Notes under the pieces: model-generated
Told to the model about the DNA's origin: nothing
Databases searched by the model: none
The model's input: only the letters and a program-made list of their open reading frames with translations
Assembly (NCBI GenBank): GCA_038749025.1
Contig: JBCDIL010000011.1
Location: 54,338-118,337, forward strand
Direction: 5' to 3'
Source: JBCAXA01 sp038749025
Lineage (GTDB): Bacteria; Pseudomonadota; Gammaproteobacteria; Steroidobacterales; Woeseiaceae
DNA length: 64,000 bases
Made by a program: the position numbers and the translations under genes
Part shown: positions 26,057 through 34,796 of the stretch, one piece after another
Layout: each line of letters begins with the position of its first letter
How positions within the stretch are numbered: position 1 is the stretch's first letter

Positions 26057-26147
26057 CCCAGGGGTGGTTTCGGCCTGAGATTCGCTGATTGAGTTCTAGC
26101 AGCGAGAACCCTTTGAACCTGATGCGGTTCGTACCGCCGTAGGGAGA
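26057..26147 (+). promoter_or_regulatory. TPP riboswitch (THI element)
   Basis: The leader contains the conserved thiamine pyrophosphate aptamer signature in order: GGGGTG, CTGAGA, ACCCTTTGAACCTGAT, CGGTT, GTACCG and CGTAGGGA. This is a well-known metabolite-binding RNA of thiamine genes. The final AGGGAG serves as the Shine-Dalgarno sequence, seven bases before the ATG at 26154, and is part of the closing P1 stem. TPP binding should therefore hide the ribosome site. The controlled operon is a thiamine uptake and phosphorylation set. Confidence 0.95.
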
Positions 26148-26153
26148 TCGATA

Positions 26154-28247
26154 ATGCTTAATCAGCGTCGCGCCCAGTTAGTGGGTGCGCTTTTTTTTGG
26201 ACTGTTGTTTTCACGCGTCGTTGCCGCACCGATTGACGAGATCGTGGTGCGTGCTGATTTGCGTGAGCGCCCCATTAGCGAGCTGTCGGCCAGCGTGACG
26301 ATCATCGATCGCGAGGCGATCGATCGGCTTGCGTTGACGCACTTCGAGGAGCTGGCGCAGACCATTCCTAACTTAAACTTCGCCGGCGGCAGCAATCGCC
26401 CACGCTACTTCCAGATACGCGGTGTCGGTGAGCGCTCACAGTATGAGGGCGCACCTAATCCGTCGGTCGGCTTCGTCATCGATGACATCGATTTTTCGGC
26501 GATCGGCGGCGTCGCGTTAACTTGGGATGTCGAGCAAATCGAGGTTCTTCGCGGTCCACAAGGGACTCGCTACGGGGCGAATGCCATCGCAGGCTTGGTG
26601 AGCGTGCGCGGTCGTCGACCCGGCGATGATGTCGGGATGGATGCGCGCGTCTTGGTCGGTGGCGACGACGCTCGAGCCGTCGGTATTGCGGCCGAAACAC
26701 CATTGGGTACTAACGCAGCGATTCGCGTCAGCGGCTACAACTACCAAGCAAACGGATTTCGCGATAACCCTTTTTTGGATCGCGATGACACCAACGGCCG
26801 CGACGAGACCGATTGGCGCGTCGCCCTTGATTTCGGTCTTGGCGATAACCTCGATGTCGAATTGACCGCGCTGTACATCGACGTGGACAACGGTTATGAC
26901 GCGTTCGCGCTCGACAACGGCTTTACAACGTTTTCCGACCGACCTGGACGGGATGCGCAACGCAGCCGCGCATTGTCGGCTCGCGTTAGCTGGGATGCTG
27001 CGCCGACATGGCAGCTGCTCAGTCTGAGTAGCGTCGCTCGCTCGGATATTCGGTTCGGCTTCGATGCGGATTGGGGCAACCCCGACTTTTGGCAACCGTT
27101 TGTCTATGACTTCGTTTCCGACCGACGGCGGGTTCGTGAAAATCAAAGCCAAGAGTTTCGGTTCGTCTCGGCGCCCGGCGCGGAGCTGTTCGACGGCCGG
27201 CTATCATGGGTGGCCGGGGTTTATGCGTTACGGTTGCGCGAAGATTTGATCGCACTTGATCAGGGCGTTTACGTCGACCCGGCGTTCGGCCCGTTCGTTG
27301 TCGATGCTCCGCCGGTCGCCAGTGACTACTCCGCGACGAACATCGCCGCGTATGGCGAGCTCGAGTGGACTTTTAATGATCAATGGATTTTGACAGGGGG
27401 TCTACGCGTCGAGCAGCGCGACGCCGATTACAACGATACCAATGGACTCGTACTGAGCCCGTCTGAGTCTATGGTCGGCGGACAATTGTCGCTTACTTAT
27501 GATCGAACCGACGCCGAGCGCTACTACCTGCGCCTTGCGCGCGGCTACAAGGCCGGCGGCTTTAACTTGGGGCCGGTCCCGGATGGTTTGACGGAGTTTG
27601 ATGCAGAATTTGTTGATAGCTTAGAGGTCGGTGCCATTTGGCAGCCTACCAATAGCGGGTTGTCCGTCCGGGCGGCTGCGTTCCTCGATCGGCGCGATGA
27701 CCAGCAGATCTCGACCTCGGAGCAATTGAACCCAAATGACCCAAGTTCGTTTGTGTTTTTCATCGATAATGCGGCCGGGGGTGAAGCGTATGGTCTTGAG
27801 ATTGAGGTGAACAACCGATTCAGTGACAACGTCCGTGGCTACCTGTCGGCGGGTCTTCTGTCGACGGAGCTCGAAACCGCCGGTGCACTCGCCTTACTCG
27901 ATGGTCGTGAGCAACCGCACGCGCCGGGCTATACGTTTGCGGCTGGCCTGGCTTACGAACCGGAGACCGGTTTTTTTGCCGGACTCGATGTGACTGCGCG
28001 TGATGCATTTTTCTTCTCAAGCGGTCACGACCAGCGCTCGGATGCGTATGAGTTATTGCATGCGCGTCTCGGGTACAGGCTCGGCGATACGACAGTAACG
28101 GTATTCGGTCGTAACCTTACCGACGAGCGTTACGCGGTACGCGGATTCTTTTTTGGGAACGAACCGCCGAATTTTCCGGATACTCAGTATGTGCGACTGG
28201 GTGACCGTCGGCAGATCGGGGTTCGAGTCGACTGGAGTTTGAACTGA
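26154..28247 (+). CDS. TonB-dependent outer membrane receptor, probably thiamine uptake
   Basis: The 697-residue protein has a short signal peptide, a TonB-box-like DEIVV just after the cleavage region, a plug domain (ELSASVTIIDREAID, then VEQIEVLRGPQGTRYGANA) and a C-terminal beta-barrel ending in aromatic strands (GVRVDWSLN). Its start is directly under a TPP riboswitch, and PnuT and a kinase follow. Thus it probably transports thiamine or a phosphorylated form through the outer membrane. The substrate is inferred from regulation and neighbours, not from the receptor itself. Confidence 0.92.
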   Translation: MLNQRRAQLVGALFFGLLFSRVVAAPIDEIVVRADLRERPISELSASVTIIDREAIDRLALTHFEELAQTIPNLNFAGGSNRPRYFQIRGVGERSQYEGAPNPSVGFVIDDIDFSAIGGVALTWDVEQIEVLRGPQGTRYGANAIAGLVSVRGRRPGDDVGMDARVLVGGDDARAVGIAAETPLGTNAAIRVSGYNYQANGFRDNPFLDRDDTNGRDETDWRVALDFGLGDNLDVELTALYIDVDNGYDAFALDNGFTTFSDRPGRDAQRSRALSARVSWDAAPTWQLLSLSSVARSDIRFGFDADWGNPDFWQPFVYDFVSDRRRVRENQSQEFRFVSAPGAELFDGRLSWVAGVYALRLREDLIALDQGVYVDPAFGPFVVDAPPVASDYSATNIAAYGELEWTFNDQWILTGGLRVEQRDADYNDTNGLVLSPSESMVGGQLSLTYDRTDAERYYLRLARGYKAGGFNLGPVPDGLTEFDAEFVDSLEVGAIWQPTNSGLSVRAAAFLDRRDDQQISTSEQLNPNDPSSFVFFIDNAAGGEAYGLEIEVNNRFSDNVRGYLSAGLLSTELETAGALALLDGREQPHAPGYTFAAGLAYEPETGFFAGLDVTARDAFFFSSGHDQRSDAYELLHARLGYRLGDTTVTVFGRNLTDERYAVRGFFFGNEPPNFPDTQYVRLGDRRQIGVRVDWSLN

Positions 28248-28498
28248 TGCGTGTGGTCGTTGATGTTTCTTTGTATCCGTTGACAGAGGACTATCTTGCA
28301 CCGATCGACGACGTGATCGCGCGCTTGCGCGCTTACGATGACATCGATGTCGATGTGAACCGCTTGAGTACACAATTAACCGGCGAGTACCGAGAGGTTA
28401 TGCAGGCCCTACAAAACGAAATTGAGCCTAGTCTCGATGGCTCACATCAGGGTGTTTTCGTTATGAAAGTCCTCAACGCCGACAAAGCGGGTTATTGA
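28247..28498 (+). CDS. YkoF/MTH1187-like thiamine-binding protein
   Basis: The 83-residue protein begins VVVDVSLYPLTEDYLAPIDD and contains NRLSTQLTGEY, which resembles the ferredoxin-like MTH1187/YkoF family. YkoF of Bacillus binds thiamine or its pyrimidine moiety (HMP). Here there is no signal peptide, so the product is probably cytoplasmic. It overlaps the receptor's stop codon by one base and precedes pnuT by 16 bases, so it belongs to the riboswitch-controlled operon. A role in holding thiamine or HMP for the transporter or kinase is an inference. Confidence 0.8.
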   Translation: MRVVVDVSLYPLTEDYLAPIDDVIARLRAYDDIDVDVNRLSTQLTGEYREVMQALQNEIEPSLDGSHQGVFVMKVLNADKAGY

Positions 28499-28514
28499 GT
28501 CACGCGGTCGACCA

Positions 28515-29108
28515 ATGAGTACGACTCTCGTACTGCAATGGCTAGCGGTCGTTGGCGCGATCGCCTACCTCGGTTTAGTGATTCGAGAGTCGATCCTGTG
28601 TTGGTGGTTTGCCGGCGCCAGCAGTGCCATTTACGTTTACCTCACGTGGCAGGTGAATCTTGTTGGCCAAGCGGCACTCAACGCGTTCTACGTAGCGATG
28701 GCGGCATACGGCTATTGGCGTTGGCGCGGCGGCCAGAGCAATGACGATTCCGTCCCGGTCGTCCGTTGGTCTTTGGGCATTCACGGTGTTGCGTTACTGG
28801 CAATCGCCGGTGGTACGCTCTTGGTTACCGCGTCTCGCAATGCGCTGACAAGCTCCGAGCTCACGATGATCGATAGCGTTGGCGATTCAGCAACAACGTT
28901 GGCGGCAATTTGGACAACTTACTTGGTAGCTCGCAAGGAGCTCAACAGTTGGTTTTATTGGGTCGTTATCGATATTGCAACGATCGTCTTGTTTGTCCGT
29001 CAAGGTTTAACCGAAGCTGCACTGCCATTTGCCATCTATCTCGTCATGATCCCGTTTGGGTATATCGCGTGGCGTCGCACCTATGAGCTCCAGACTAACG
29101 CTGTCTGA
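28515..29108 (+). CDS. pnuT: PnuC-family transporter, probable thiamine permease PnuT
   Basis: The 197-residue membrane protein has about seven hydrophobic segments and PnuC-family sequence, including WWFAGASSAIYVYLTWQVNL, AFYVAMAAYGYWRW and the repeated second half with NSWFYWVVIDIATIVLFVRQ. PnuT members of this family carry thiamine by facilitated diffusion and depend on cytoplasmic phosphorylation for trapping. The TPP riboswitch upstream and the kinase gene that overlaps its end support thiamine rather than nicotinamide riboside as substrate. Confidence 0.88.
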   Translation: MSTTLVLQWLAVVGAIAYLGLVIRESILCWWFAGASSAIYVYLTWQVNLVGQAALNAFYVAMAAYGYWRWRGGQSNDDSVPVVRWSLGIHGVALLAIAGGTLLVTASRNALTSSELTMIDSVGDSATTLAAIWTTYLVARKELNSWFYWVVIDIATIVLFVRQGLTEAALPFAIYLVMIPFGYIAWRRTYELQTNAV

Positions 29109-29874
29109 AGCGCTGGCACGATTGCCGGGTCGGGTGGATCTAGCATCCGTTACTGCCATTGGCTGTACATCGACTGACGATGTCTACCGGCTATCGCTCA
29201 ACGGCAACGATGTCGTCTTGCGTATCGCCGATCGAGGTGTAGATTGGCAAGCGGCACTGGCCATCCAACGCCATGCGGCTGATCGCGGAATCGCCCCGGC
29301 GGTATTGTTGGCGGCGCCGGATGCAGGCATTGCTGTGACGGCGTACGCACCCGGTCGATCCCTGCAACGCGCTGACATGGCTGACCCGGCGACGCAACAA
29401 GCGGTCGGGCACCTACTCCGAGTGCTGCACAGCGGCCAATCGGTAGGCCATACGCTCGATCTTGTCGCGGCGATTCGCCGCTATGTTAGTCGTTGCCCGG
29501 CGTCCGTACGGCAAACGGCGAAGCGGGTCGCAAACGACATTGCAAAGCGACTGTCTGCCGCGAGGCCGGTCCAGCTAGTGCCCTGCCATAACGACCCGGT
29601 CGCTGATAATTTTCTGGCTGCCGGGTCGCTGACCCTTATCGATTGGGAGTATGCAGCGGACAATGACCCACGCTTCGATTTGGCGGTCGTTTCGGCGCAT
29701 CATGACCTCGATGCAAGCGGCCGGTTACGCTTGCTCAGCGCCTACGCACCGGATGACGTGGAACGCCTGTCCCATGAGCTGGAGAATTGGGAAGCTATCT
29801 ACCGCGGTATCCATCTATTGTGGGCGAGCGCGTGCAGCAGCAACGACCTTACCAATTATTGCGAAGTTCTCTGA
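29083..29874 (+). CDS. Thiamine-kinase-like aminoglycoside phosphotransferase family protein
   Basis: ATG at 29083 lies 26 bases inside the end of pnuT and gives 263 residues. The choline-kinase/APH fold is clear: nucleotide-binding strands at the N-terminus (DVVLRIADRG), the catalytic CHNDPVADNFL and the metal-binding IDWEYA. Located in a TPP-controlled operon after PnuT, it probably phosphorylates thiamine to thiamine monophosphate and so traps it. Its 3' end overlaps the convergent gloB gene by 26 bases. Other small-alcohol substrates cannot be excluded from sequence alone. Confidence 0.83.
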   Translation: MSSRLTLSEALARLPGRVDLASVTAIGCTSTDDVYRLSLNGNDVVLRIADRGVDWQAALAIQRHAADRGIAPAVLLAAPDAGIAVTAYAPGRSLQRADMADPATQQAVGHLLRVLHSGQSVGHTLDLVAAIRRYVSRCPASVRQTAKRVANDIAKRLSAARPVQLVPCHNDPVADNFLAAGSLTLIDWEYAADNDPRFDLAVVSAHHDLDASGRLRLLSAYAPDDVERLSHELENWEAIYRGIHLLWASACSSNDLTNYCEVL

Positions 29875-30640
29875 GCTTTATGAATATCGTCTTGTCGCTC
29901 GGATTGGGCCCAAGCTCTGGGTAGCGGTGCACAAGCGTCTTTAGCAAAGCAGCAGAGTCAAGGCGCAAAAAAGTATTAAACGTCGACTCTTCGGCTAGGG
30001 TGGTTACGTGAGCGTCGTTGGGGTCTTGTTGCTCGGCTAGCGCAAGCATTTCAACGGCCGCTGTGTTGTCGGGCTCCAACGACAACGTGAACTTAAGGTT
30101 GGTTGCCAAGTACTCGTGGCCCGGATAAAGACGCGTTGTTTCGGGTAGCTGACTAATCTGATCGCGAAAGGTTGCGTATAGCGCTTCTGGGTGACCACCA
30201 TTGTGACAATTACCTGCCCCGGCATTGAACATCGTGTCACCGCTGAACAGTACCGGTGCGTCGCCATCCGCGAACAAACAGATATGACTCATTGTGTGAC
30301 CCGGTGTATCGAGACACTTCAGCGGCGCAAGTTGACCGACCGTGATTGTATCGCCGGCGACTAGGGTCTGATCGACACTGGGAATGCGATCAACGGCATC
30401 GGCGTGAGCGTACAACATCGCTCCGGTCGTTTTTCGCAGCGCTTTGTTACCGCCGATATGATCGGCATGGTGGTGCGTATTGAGAATCGCCGTGATTTTT
30501 AGGCCCAACTCGTTGGCGCGCTGCGCGCACCGCTGCGAGTCGAGTGGATCGATCGCTAAGGCGTCACCGGTCTGCGGGCAGGCGACCAAGTAGTTAAAAT
30601 TACGGTAAGCGTTGCCCGTCCAAATCTGCTCGATAATCAC
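29849..30640 (-). CDS. gloB: Hydroxyacylglutathione hydrolase (glyoxalase II)
   Basis: The 263-residue metallo-beta-lactamase-fold enzyme has the binuclear zinc motif THHHADH, further ligands in TPGHTMSH and SGDTMF, and the C-terminal glutathione-binding region of glyoxalase II (GHEYLATNLKF, KTIFIKLRELRNNW). It hydrolyses S-lactoylglutathione to lactate and glutathione in methylglyoxal detoxification. Its length fits GloB. It overlaps convergently with the kinase-like gene and lies 14 bases after the amidohydrolase gene, which may share its transcript. Confidence 0.95.
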   Translation of the reverse strand: MIIEQIWTGNAYRNFNYLVACPQTGDALAIDPLDSQRCAQRANELGLKITAILNTHHHADHIGGNKALRKTTGAMLYAHADAVDRIPSVDQTLVAGDTITVGQLAPLKCLDTPGHTMSHICLFADGDAPVLFSGDTMFNAGAGNCHNGGHPEALYATFRDQISQLPETTRLYPGHEYLATNLKFTLSLEPDNTAAVEMLALAEQQDPNDAHVTTLAEESTFNTFLRLDSAALLKTLVHRYPELGPNPSDKTIFIKLRELRNNW

Positions 30641-30654
30641 GTTTAACCTATTGC

Positions 30655-32316
30655 TTATTGCGGATTTCTGCGTTCGTACACACGTTCACCGCCAACCCAT
30701 GTTTCGACGGGCGACAGGCTGTAGAGTTCGGCTGCTGGCATCGTCCAATAATCACGATCTAACAGAATGAAATCCGCGCGGAAACCCGGTGCGATTTGTC
30801 CCAACTCATTCTCCTGGTGTGCAGCGAAAGCCGCATCAATCGTAAAGGCACGCAGAGCCTCCTCGCGTGTTAATGCTTGTTGCGGGTACCAGCCACCTTC
30901 GGGTAGTCCTTGGTGGTCGGTGCGGGTTACGGCAGCATGCAAGCCAAACATCGGATTGGCAGACTCGACCGGAAAGTCAGAGCCGGCGGCCAAAATCGCG
31001 CCCGCCTCGAGCATTGTGCGCCACGCATAAGCGCCACGAATTCGAAGACTACCAATACGGTCTTCGGCCATGTTCATATCGCTCGTCGCGTGAGTGGGTT
31101 GCATCGAGGCAATGACACCGAGTCGCGCGAAATCGGCGATCAGTTCGACCGGAACGATCTGTGCGTGCTCGATTCGGTTGCGAAGCGGTGAGGGTTGCCC
31201 GCCTTGTACGTCGGCGAAGGCTTCTAATACGACCCGGTTAGCCAAATCGCCAATGGCGTGAACGTTGGCTTGGAAGCCAGCGGTATTCGATTTTTGGATC
31301 AGACTAGCAATCGTGTGTTCGTCACCAAACAGTAGCCCGCGATTACCCGGTTCGTCGGCATACTCTTCGATCAAGGCGGCGCCGCGGCTGCCGAGTGCGC
31401 CGTCGGCATACAGCTTGACGCTGCGGATGCTTAGACGCCCGTCGGCGTAGTCGATTAACGGCTCCCCAAAACCGTCTAACACATCACCGGCACCCGATAG
31501 CATCGCGTAGATCCGGACCGTCAAGCGACCGGAGTCGGCGAGTGAGCGCAGCACGCGAGTCTCCTGTAGCGAAACGCCGGCGTCGTGGACACTGGTAATG
31601 CCGAGCCGCGCGAGCTCTGTTAATGCGGCTTCGAAATAACGGGCGATATCTGCGTCCGTATTTGCCGGAATCGCGTCTTCGACAAGGTTCATTGCAGCGT
31701 CGATGAAAACCCCGGTTGGCTCACCGTTCTCGTCACGAATGATCCGTCCGCCCGGCGGGTCAGCCGTCTCACGATCGACCCCGGCAGCCGCCAGTGCCGC
31801 GCTGTTTCCCCACGCCGCATGGCCGTCGATTCGCCCTAGCCAAATAGGGCGCTCCGATTCGACGGAATCGAGGTGTTCGCGCGTTGGAAATTCGCCACCG
31901 GCCCACAGCACTTGGTTCCAGCCGCGGCCGGTTATCCATTGTCTGTCCGGATGCTCGTCCGCAAAGTCATCCACAATCGTTAATGCGTCGCTCAGTGAGT
32001 CAACACCGGCTAGGTTGATACTCTCGGTAACGACACCCAGCGACGACACATGACCGTGGGCATCGATGAGGCCTGGCAGCATGTTTAAGCCACGTCCATC
32101 CCGGACCGATGCGCCGGCGAAGCGGACGAGAAGGTCACTGGCCGAACCGATCGCGACAAAACGGCCCTCAGCAATGGCCACCGTATCGAAACGGACCAGA
32201 CCGGCGTCGGTCATCGTAGCGCCGTTCACGTTTGTCAGCACGACGTCGGCACGTTCGGGCGTCGGCCCGGTGCAAGCTGCGACGATCGCGACAACGACCA
32301 GGACCCATACGCGCAT
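30655..32316 (-). CDS. Amidohydrolase (YtcJ-like, lipoprotein)
   Basis: The 553-residue protein starts with a lipoprotein-type signal (WVLVVVAIVAACTG) and has the amidohydrolase metal motif DAHGH, with later HAIGDLANR, RIEHAQIV and SDFPVES segments. The sequence resembles the YtcJ/ExoD-type amidohydrolases, which have broad or unknown substrates. Acylation at Cys15 would hold it on the outer side of the cell. It lies just before gloB on the same strand. Confidence 0.88.
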   Translation of the reverse strand: MRVWVLVVVAIVAACTGPTPERADVVLTNVNGATMTDAGLVRFDTVAIAEGRFVAIGSASDLLVRFAGASVRDGRGLNMLPGLIDAHGHVSSLGVVTESINLAGVDSLSDALTIVDDFADEHPDRQWITGRGWNQVLWAGGEFPTREHLDSVESERPIWLGRIDGHAAWGNSAALAAAGVDRETADPPGGRIIRDENGEPTGVFIDAAMNLVEDAIPANTDADIARYFEAALTELARLGITSVHDAGVSLQETRVLRSLADSGRLTVRIYAMLSGAGDVLDGFGEPLIDYADGRLSIRSVKLYADGALGSRGAALIEEYADEPGNRGLLFGDEHTIASLIQKSNTAGFQANVHAIGDLANRVVLEAFADVQGGQPSPLRNRIEHAQIVPVELIADFARLGVIASMQPTHATSDMNMAEDRIGSLRIRGAYAWRTMLEAGAILAAGSDFPVESANPMFGLHAAVTRTDHQGLPEGGWYPQQALTREEALRAFTIDAAFAAHQENELGQIAPGFRADFILLDRDYWTMPAAELYSLSPVETWVGGERVYERRNPQ

Positions 32317-32433
32317 CGGTAAGTCTTCTCCACGTCCAACAAGCCGACGATAACGCGAATCGACGCTTCTTGCAGAGTCGCTCGCGTGCCGCCAGACTTT
32401 CTGTCTCTGTCATCGTAACTGTGTAACGTTTTT

Positions 32434-32859
32434 ATGAAGTCTTGCAAATTGATCCCGCCATTACTCTTGGCCTTGTTGCTCCTTGGTTGTGGTGATAAAT
32501 CCGCCACCACGGCGCCGCAACCGGCGGGCGAGCGGTGGCAACTCACTGCGATTGGGGCTGACACGATTGCTGCCGGTGACGCGGCGTGGCTTGCGTTTAG
32601 CGAGGACAATCGGTTGGTCGGATTTACAGGCTGCAATCAGCTCAGCGCCGCCTATCGCCGTAACGCTGAGTCGTTGTATGTCAGTGCCGTGGCTCTAACC
32701 CGCAAGGCGTGTCCCGACCCAATCGCTCGTAATGAGCAGCGCTTTGTCGCTGCACTTGAGTCGGCGCTTCGCGTTACCGCCGACGGTGAACGGTTGGTGA
32801 TTGAGCCCGAAGCACCGGCGGAGCGCTTGACGTTCACGCGCAGTGAGCCATCGCGTTGA
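32434..32859 (+). CDS. META-domain lipoprotein (HslJ-like)
   Basis: The 141-residue product has a lipoprotein signal with lipobox LLGC (Cys19) and the META-domain pattern: RWQLTAIGADTI, a strand leading to VGFTGCNQLSAAYR, then ALTRKACPDP. META proteins include HslJ, a heat-inducible outer-membrane-linked protein. A TTG start for the next gene overlaps its stop codon. Function in this organism is not known. Confidence 0.88.
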   Translation: MKSCKLIPPLLLALLLLGCGDKSATTAPQPAGERWQLTAIGADTIAAGDAAWLAFSEDNRLVGFTGCNQLSAAYRRNAESLYVSAVALTRKACPDPIARNEQRFVAALESALRVTADGERLVIEPEAPAERLTFTRSEPSR

Positions 32860-33566
32860 GTCGCTTGACGTTGGTTCGTCATGGTCAAGCCATGTTTCTC
32901 ACCGACGACTACGACCGGCTGTCGCCGCTTGGCAACCAGCAAGCTGAGCGGGTTGGTTCCGCACTGGCGACCGATGGCCCAGAGCCGACGCATGTGTTTG
33001 TTGGTTCCCTCAAGCGCCAGCAACAAACGTTGGCGGGTATTCGTATAAGTGCCGGGCAAGACGTCGTCGTCAATGAGGCACTTTTGCTGAACGAGTTTCC
33101 GTTCGATGCCATGTTACGGGTGCAGATCGACAGGTTTCGCGGTCGCAATGAACTCGTCGATACGTCCCTAAACGCGCTGGAGGGAGACATTGAACGCGAC
33201 CAACGGATACGTCATGTCCAACGCCTGCTCGAATTCGCGATTGACGATTGGGTTCGTGGCGATCGTCGAGACGAGGCGGCCGGGATACCGTCATGGCAAC
33301 GGTTTTTGTCGGGCGTTTACGAGTTCATCGAGACGATTCAGCAGCGCGTCCCGTCGCGTTCACACGTTGTTGCCGTAACGTCAGGCGGCGTCGTTGCCGC
33401 GGCCACGCAGTACGTTCTTGACGCGCCACCATTGGCGGCTGCGCGGCTCTGTTGGCGTGTCAATAACGCGTCGCTAACGCAAATGACGTTTACTCAGTCG
33501 CGATTATCGCTCGACCATTTCAATCGCATTGGGCACATACCTGCCAGCCTGCGCACGTATCGCTAA
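32856..33566 (+). CDS. Histidine phosphatase superfamily protein
   Basis: The 236-residue protein begins SRLTLVRHGQAMF, the RHG catalytic motif of the histidine phosphatase superfamily, and has a later VAVTSGGVVA segment at the position of the second catalytic region (the usual His is replaced by Ser-Gly). The TTG start overlaps the TGA of the META gene (TTGA), so the two are co-translated. Members include phosphoglycerate mutases and SixA-type phosphatases; the substrate is unknown. The missing second His is a caveat to activity. Confidence 0.82.
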   Translation: MSRLTLVRHGQAMFLTDDYDRLSPLGNQQAERVGSALATDGPEPTHVFVGSLKRQQQTLAGIRISAGQDVVVNEALLLNEFPFDAMLRVQIDRFRGRNELVDTSLNALEGDIERDQRIRHVQRLLEFAIDDWVRGDRRDEAAGIPSWQRFLSGVYEFIETIQQRVPSRSHVVAVTSGGVVAAATQYVLDAPPLAAARLCWRVNNASLTQMTFTQSRLSLDHFNRIGHIPASLRTYR

Positions 33567-33583
33567 GCAACTGAAATTTAAAA

Positions 33584-33603
33584 TAAAAATGATTCTCATT
33601 TAG
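33584..33603. promoter_or_regulatory. Fur-box-like site upstream of the HiPIP gene
   Basis: The A/T-rich sequence TAAAAATGATTCTCATTTAG contains two AATGAT/TCTCATT half-sites and resembles the reverse of the common GAGAATCATTTTT Fur motif. It lies about 90 bases before the HiPIP start. A perfect 12-base palindrome, TTTAGCGCTAAA, at 33599-33610 overlaps its right end. Regulation by Fur is inferred from motif similarity only. Confidence 0.55.
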
Positions 33604-33688
33604 CGCTAAAAAACGTCGACAAGCAGGTTTTTTCACGCAGAGTTCACACGGCTAGCTGATAAACTTTTCCCAGTTTTTGGAGGGTATT

Positions 33689-34039
33689 ATGACGACGAAA
33701 CAGCAAAACCGTCGCGGCGTTACTCGTCGCGATCTACTGGCCGGAAGCGCGGCTACCGTGGCCGCTATTCCGCTAAGCGCAATCGCCTTGCGGTCGGCAT
33801 ACGCGCAGGACTTGGCCGAGTTAACCGGCGACGACCCAGCTGCACAGGCACTTGGCTACGTTGCCGACGCCGCGAGCATTGCTGACGGCGCGGAAGCGAC
33901 CTTTAAGGCCGGCTCGAACTGTGCCAACTGCCAGCTCTACACGGGCGGTGACGCCGAGCAAGGGCCGTGCAGCATTTTCCCAGGCAAGGCTGTCAGCGCA
34001 AAAGGTTGGTGCCGGACGTGGGTACAAAAAGCCGGTTAG
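33689..34039 (+). CDS. High-potential iron-sulfur protein (HiPIP)
   Basis: The 116-residue protein starts at the ATG behind a strong GGAGG; the in-frame TTG at 33677 includes the ribosome site and is rejected. A Tat signal is present (RRDLLAGS, then hydrophobic residues and an AYAQ cleavage region). The mature domain has the four HiPIP cysteines, at residues 78, 81, 94 and 108 (CANCQLY, GPCSIFPG, GWCRTW). HiPIP is a soluble periplasmic 4Fe-4S electron carrier that replaces cytochrome c in some proteobacteria. A Fur-like box lies upstream and an intrinsic terminator downstream, so it is probably monocistronic. Confidence 0.95.
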   Translation: MTTKQQNRRGVTRRDLLAGSAATVAAIPLSAIALRSAYAQDLAELTGDDPAAQALGYVADAASIADGAEATFKAGSNCANCQLYTGGDAEQGPCSIFPGKAVSAKGWCRTWVQKAG

Positions 34040-34068
34040 CCGACAACGCCGTTATCGGTGATAACAAA

Positions 34069-34097
34069 AGCCGCGTCAGTCGACGCGGCTTTTTTTT
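34069..34097 (+). terminator. Intrinsic terminator after HiPIP
   Basis: AGCCGCGTC at 34069-34077 pairs perfectly with GACGCGGCT at 34082-34090 around a four-base loop, followed by a run of seven T. This is a strong rho-independent terminator placed 30 bases after the HiPIP stop. Confidence 0.92.
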
Positions 34098-34148
34098 GCC
34101 CGACCGTTCGGTATGGTTTAGGGCCACACTGAGACCGAGGCTGTCGCA

Positions 34149-34787
34149 ATGATCGATCTTTACACATGGGCCACACCGAATGGCCGCAAGGTATCGGTGC
34201 TGCTCGAAGAACTCGGTCTGCCGTATGCCGTGCACCCGGTTCATATTGGAAAGAACGAGCAGTTTGCGCCCGAGTTTCTGGCGATTTCACCGAACAACAA
34301 GATTCCTGCCATTGTCGATCACGACGGCCCGGACGGCACACCCATCGCTGTGTTTGAGTCAGCCGCGATTGCTATCTACCTATGCGACAAGACGGGCAGT
34401 GCGCTACTGCCGACTGACACCAGGGCGCGCGCCGCCGTCCTCGAATGGAGCATGTTCCAGATGGCGAGCTTGGGGCCTATGTTCGGACAGTTAGGCCATT
34501 TTGTCCGCTTCGCGAAGGAGGAGGTGCCGTACGCTATTGCGCGCTACCGTGACGAGGCGCAGCGGATTTTAGGCGTCATGGAGAAACGTCTGGCGGCCGT
34601 CGATTACTTGGCAGGCGACTATTCAATCGCCGACATCCTTTGCTACCCATGGGTTCAAACCCTGATCGATGCGTTGGCGCCGCAGGTCCCGGGCTTACTG
34701 GACAACACCGATCATGTCGAGGTGTGGCGAGCAAAGATTGCTGCCCGGCCAGCCGTTAAGGCCGGAATGCATGTCCCGGTTGTCTAA
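34149..34787 (+). CDS. Glutathione S-transferase family protein (YfcG-like)
   Basis: The 212-residue protein opens IDLYTWATPNGRKVSVLLEE and contains NKIPAIVDHD and the following FESAAIAIYL, which form the glutathione-binding thioredoxin-like half. The C-terminal helical half follows. The sequence style is that of the YfcG/YghU group (nu class), which act as disulfide-bond reductases with glutathione. It lies between the HiPIP terminator and a palindrome at 34797, so it is probably a single-gene transcript. Confidence 0.9.
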   Translation: MIDLYTWATPNGRKVSVLLEELGLPYAVHPVHIGKNEQFAPEFLAISPNNKIPAIVDHDGPDGTPIAVFESAAIAIYLCDKTGSALLPTDTRARAAVLEWSMFQMASLGPMFGQLGHFVRFAKEEVPYAIARYRDEAQRILGVMEKRLAAVDYLAGDYSIADILCYPWVQTLIDALAPQVPGLLDNTDHVEVWRAKIAARPAVKAGMHVPVV

Positions 34788-34796
34788 CCCTTGTTC

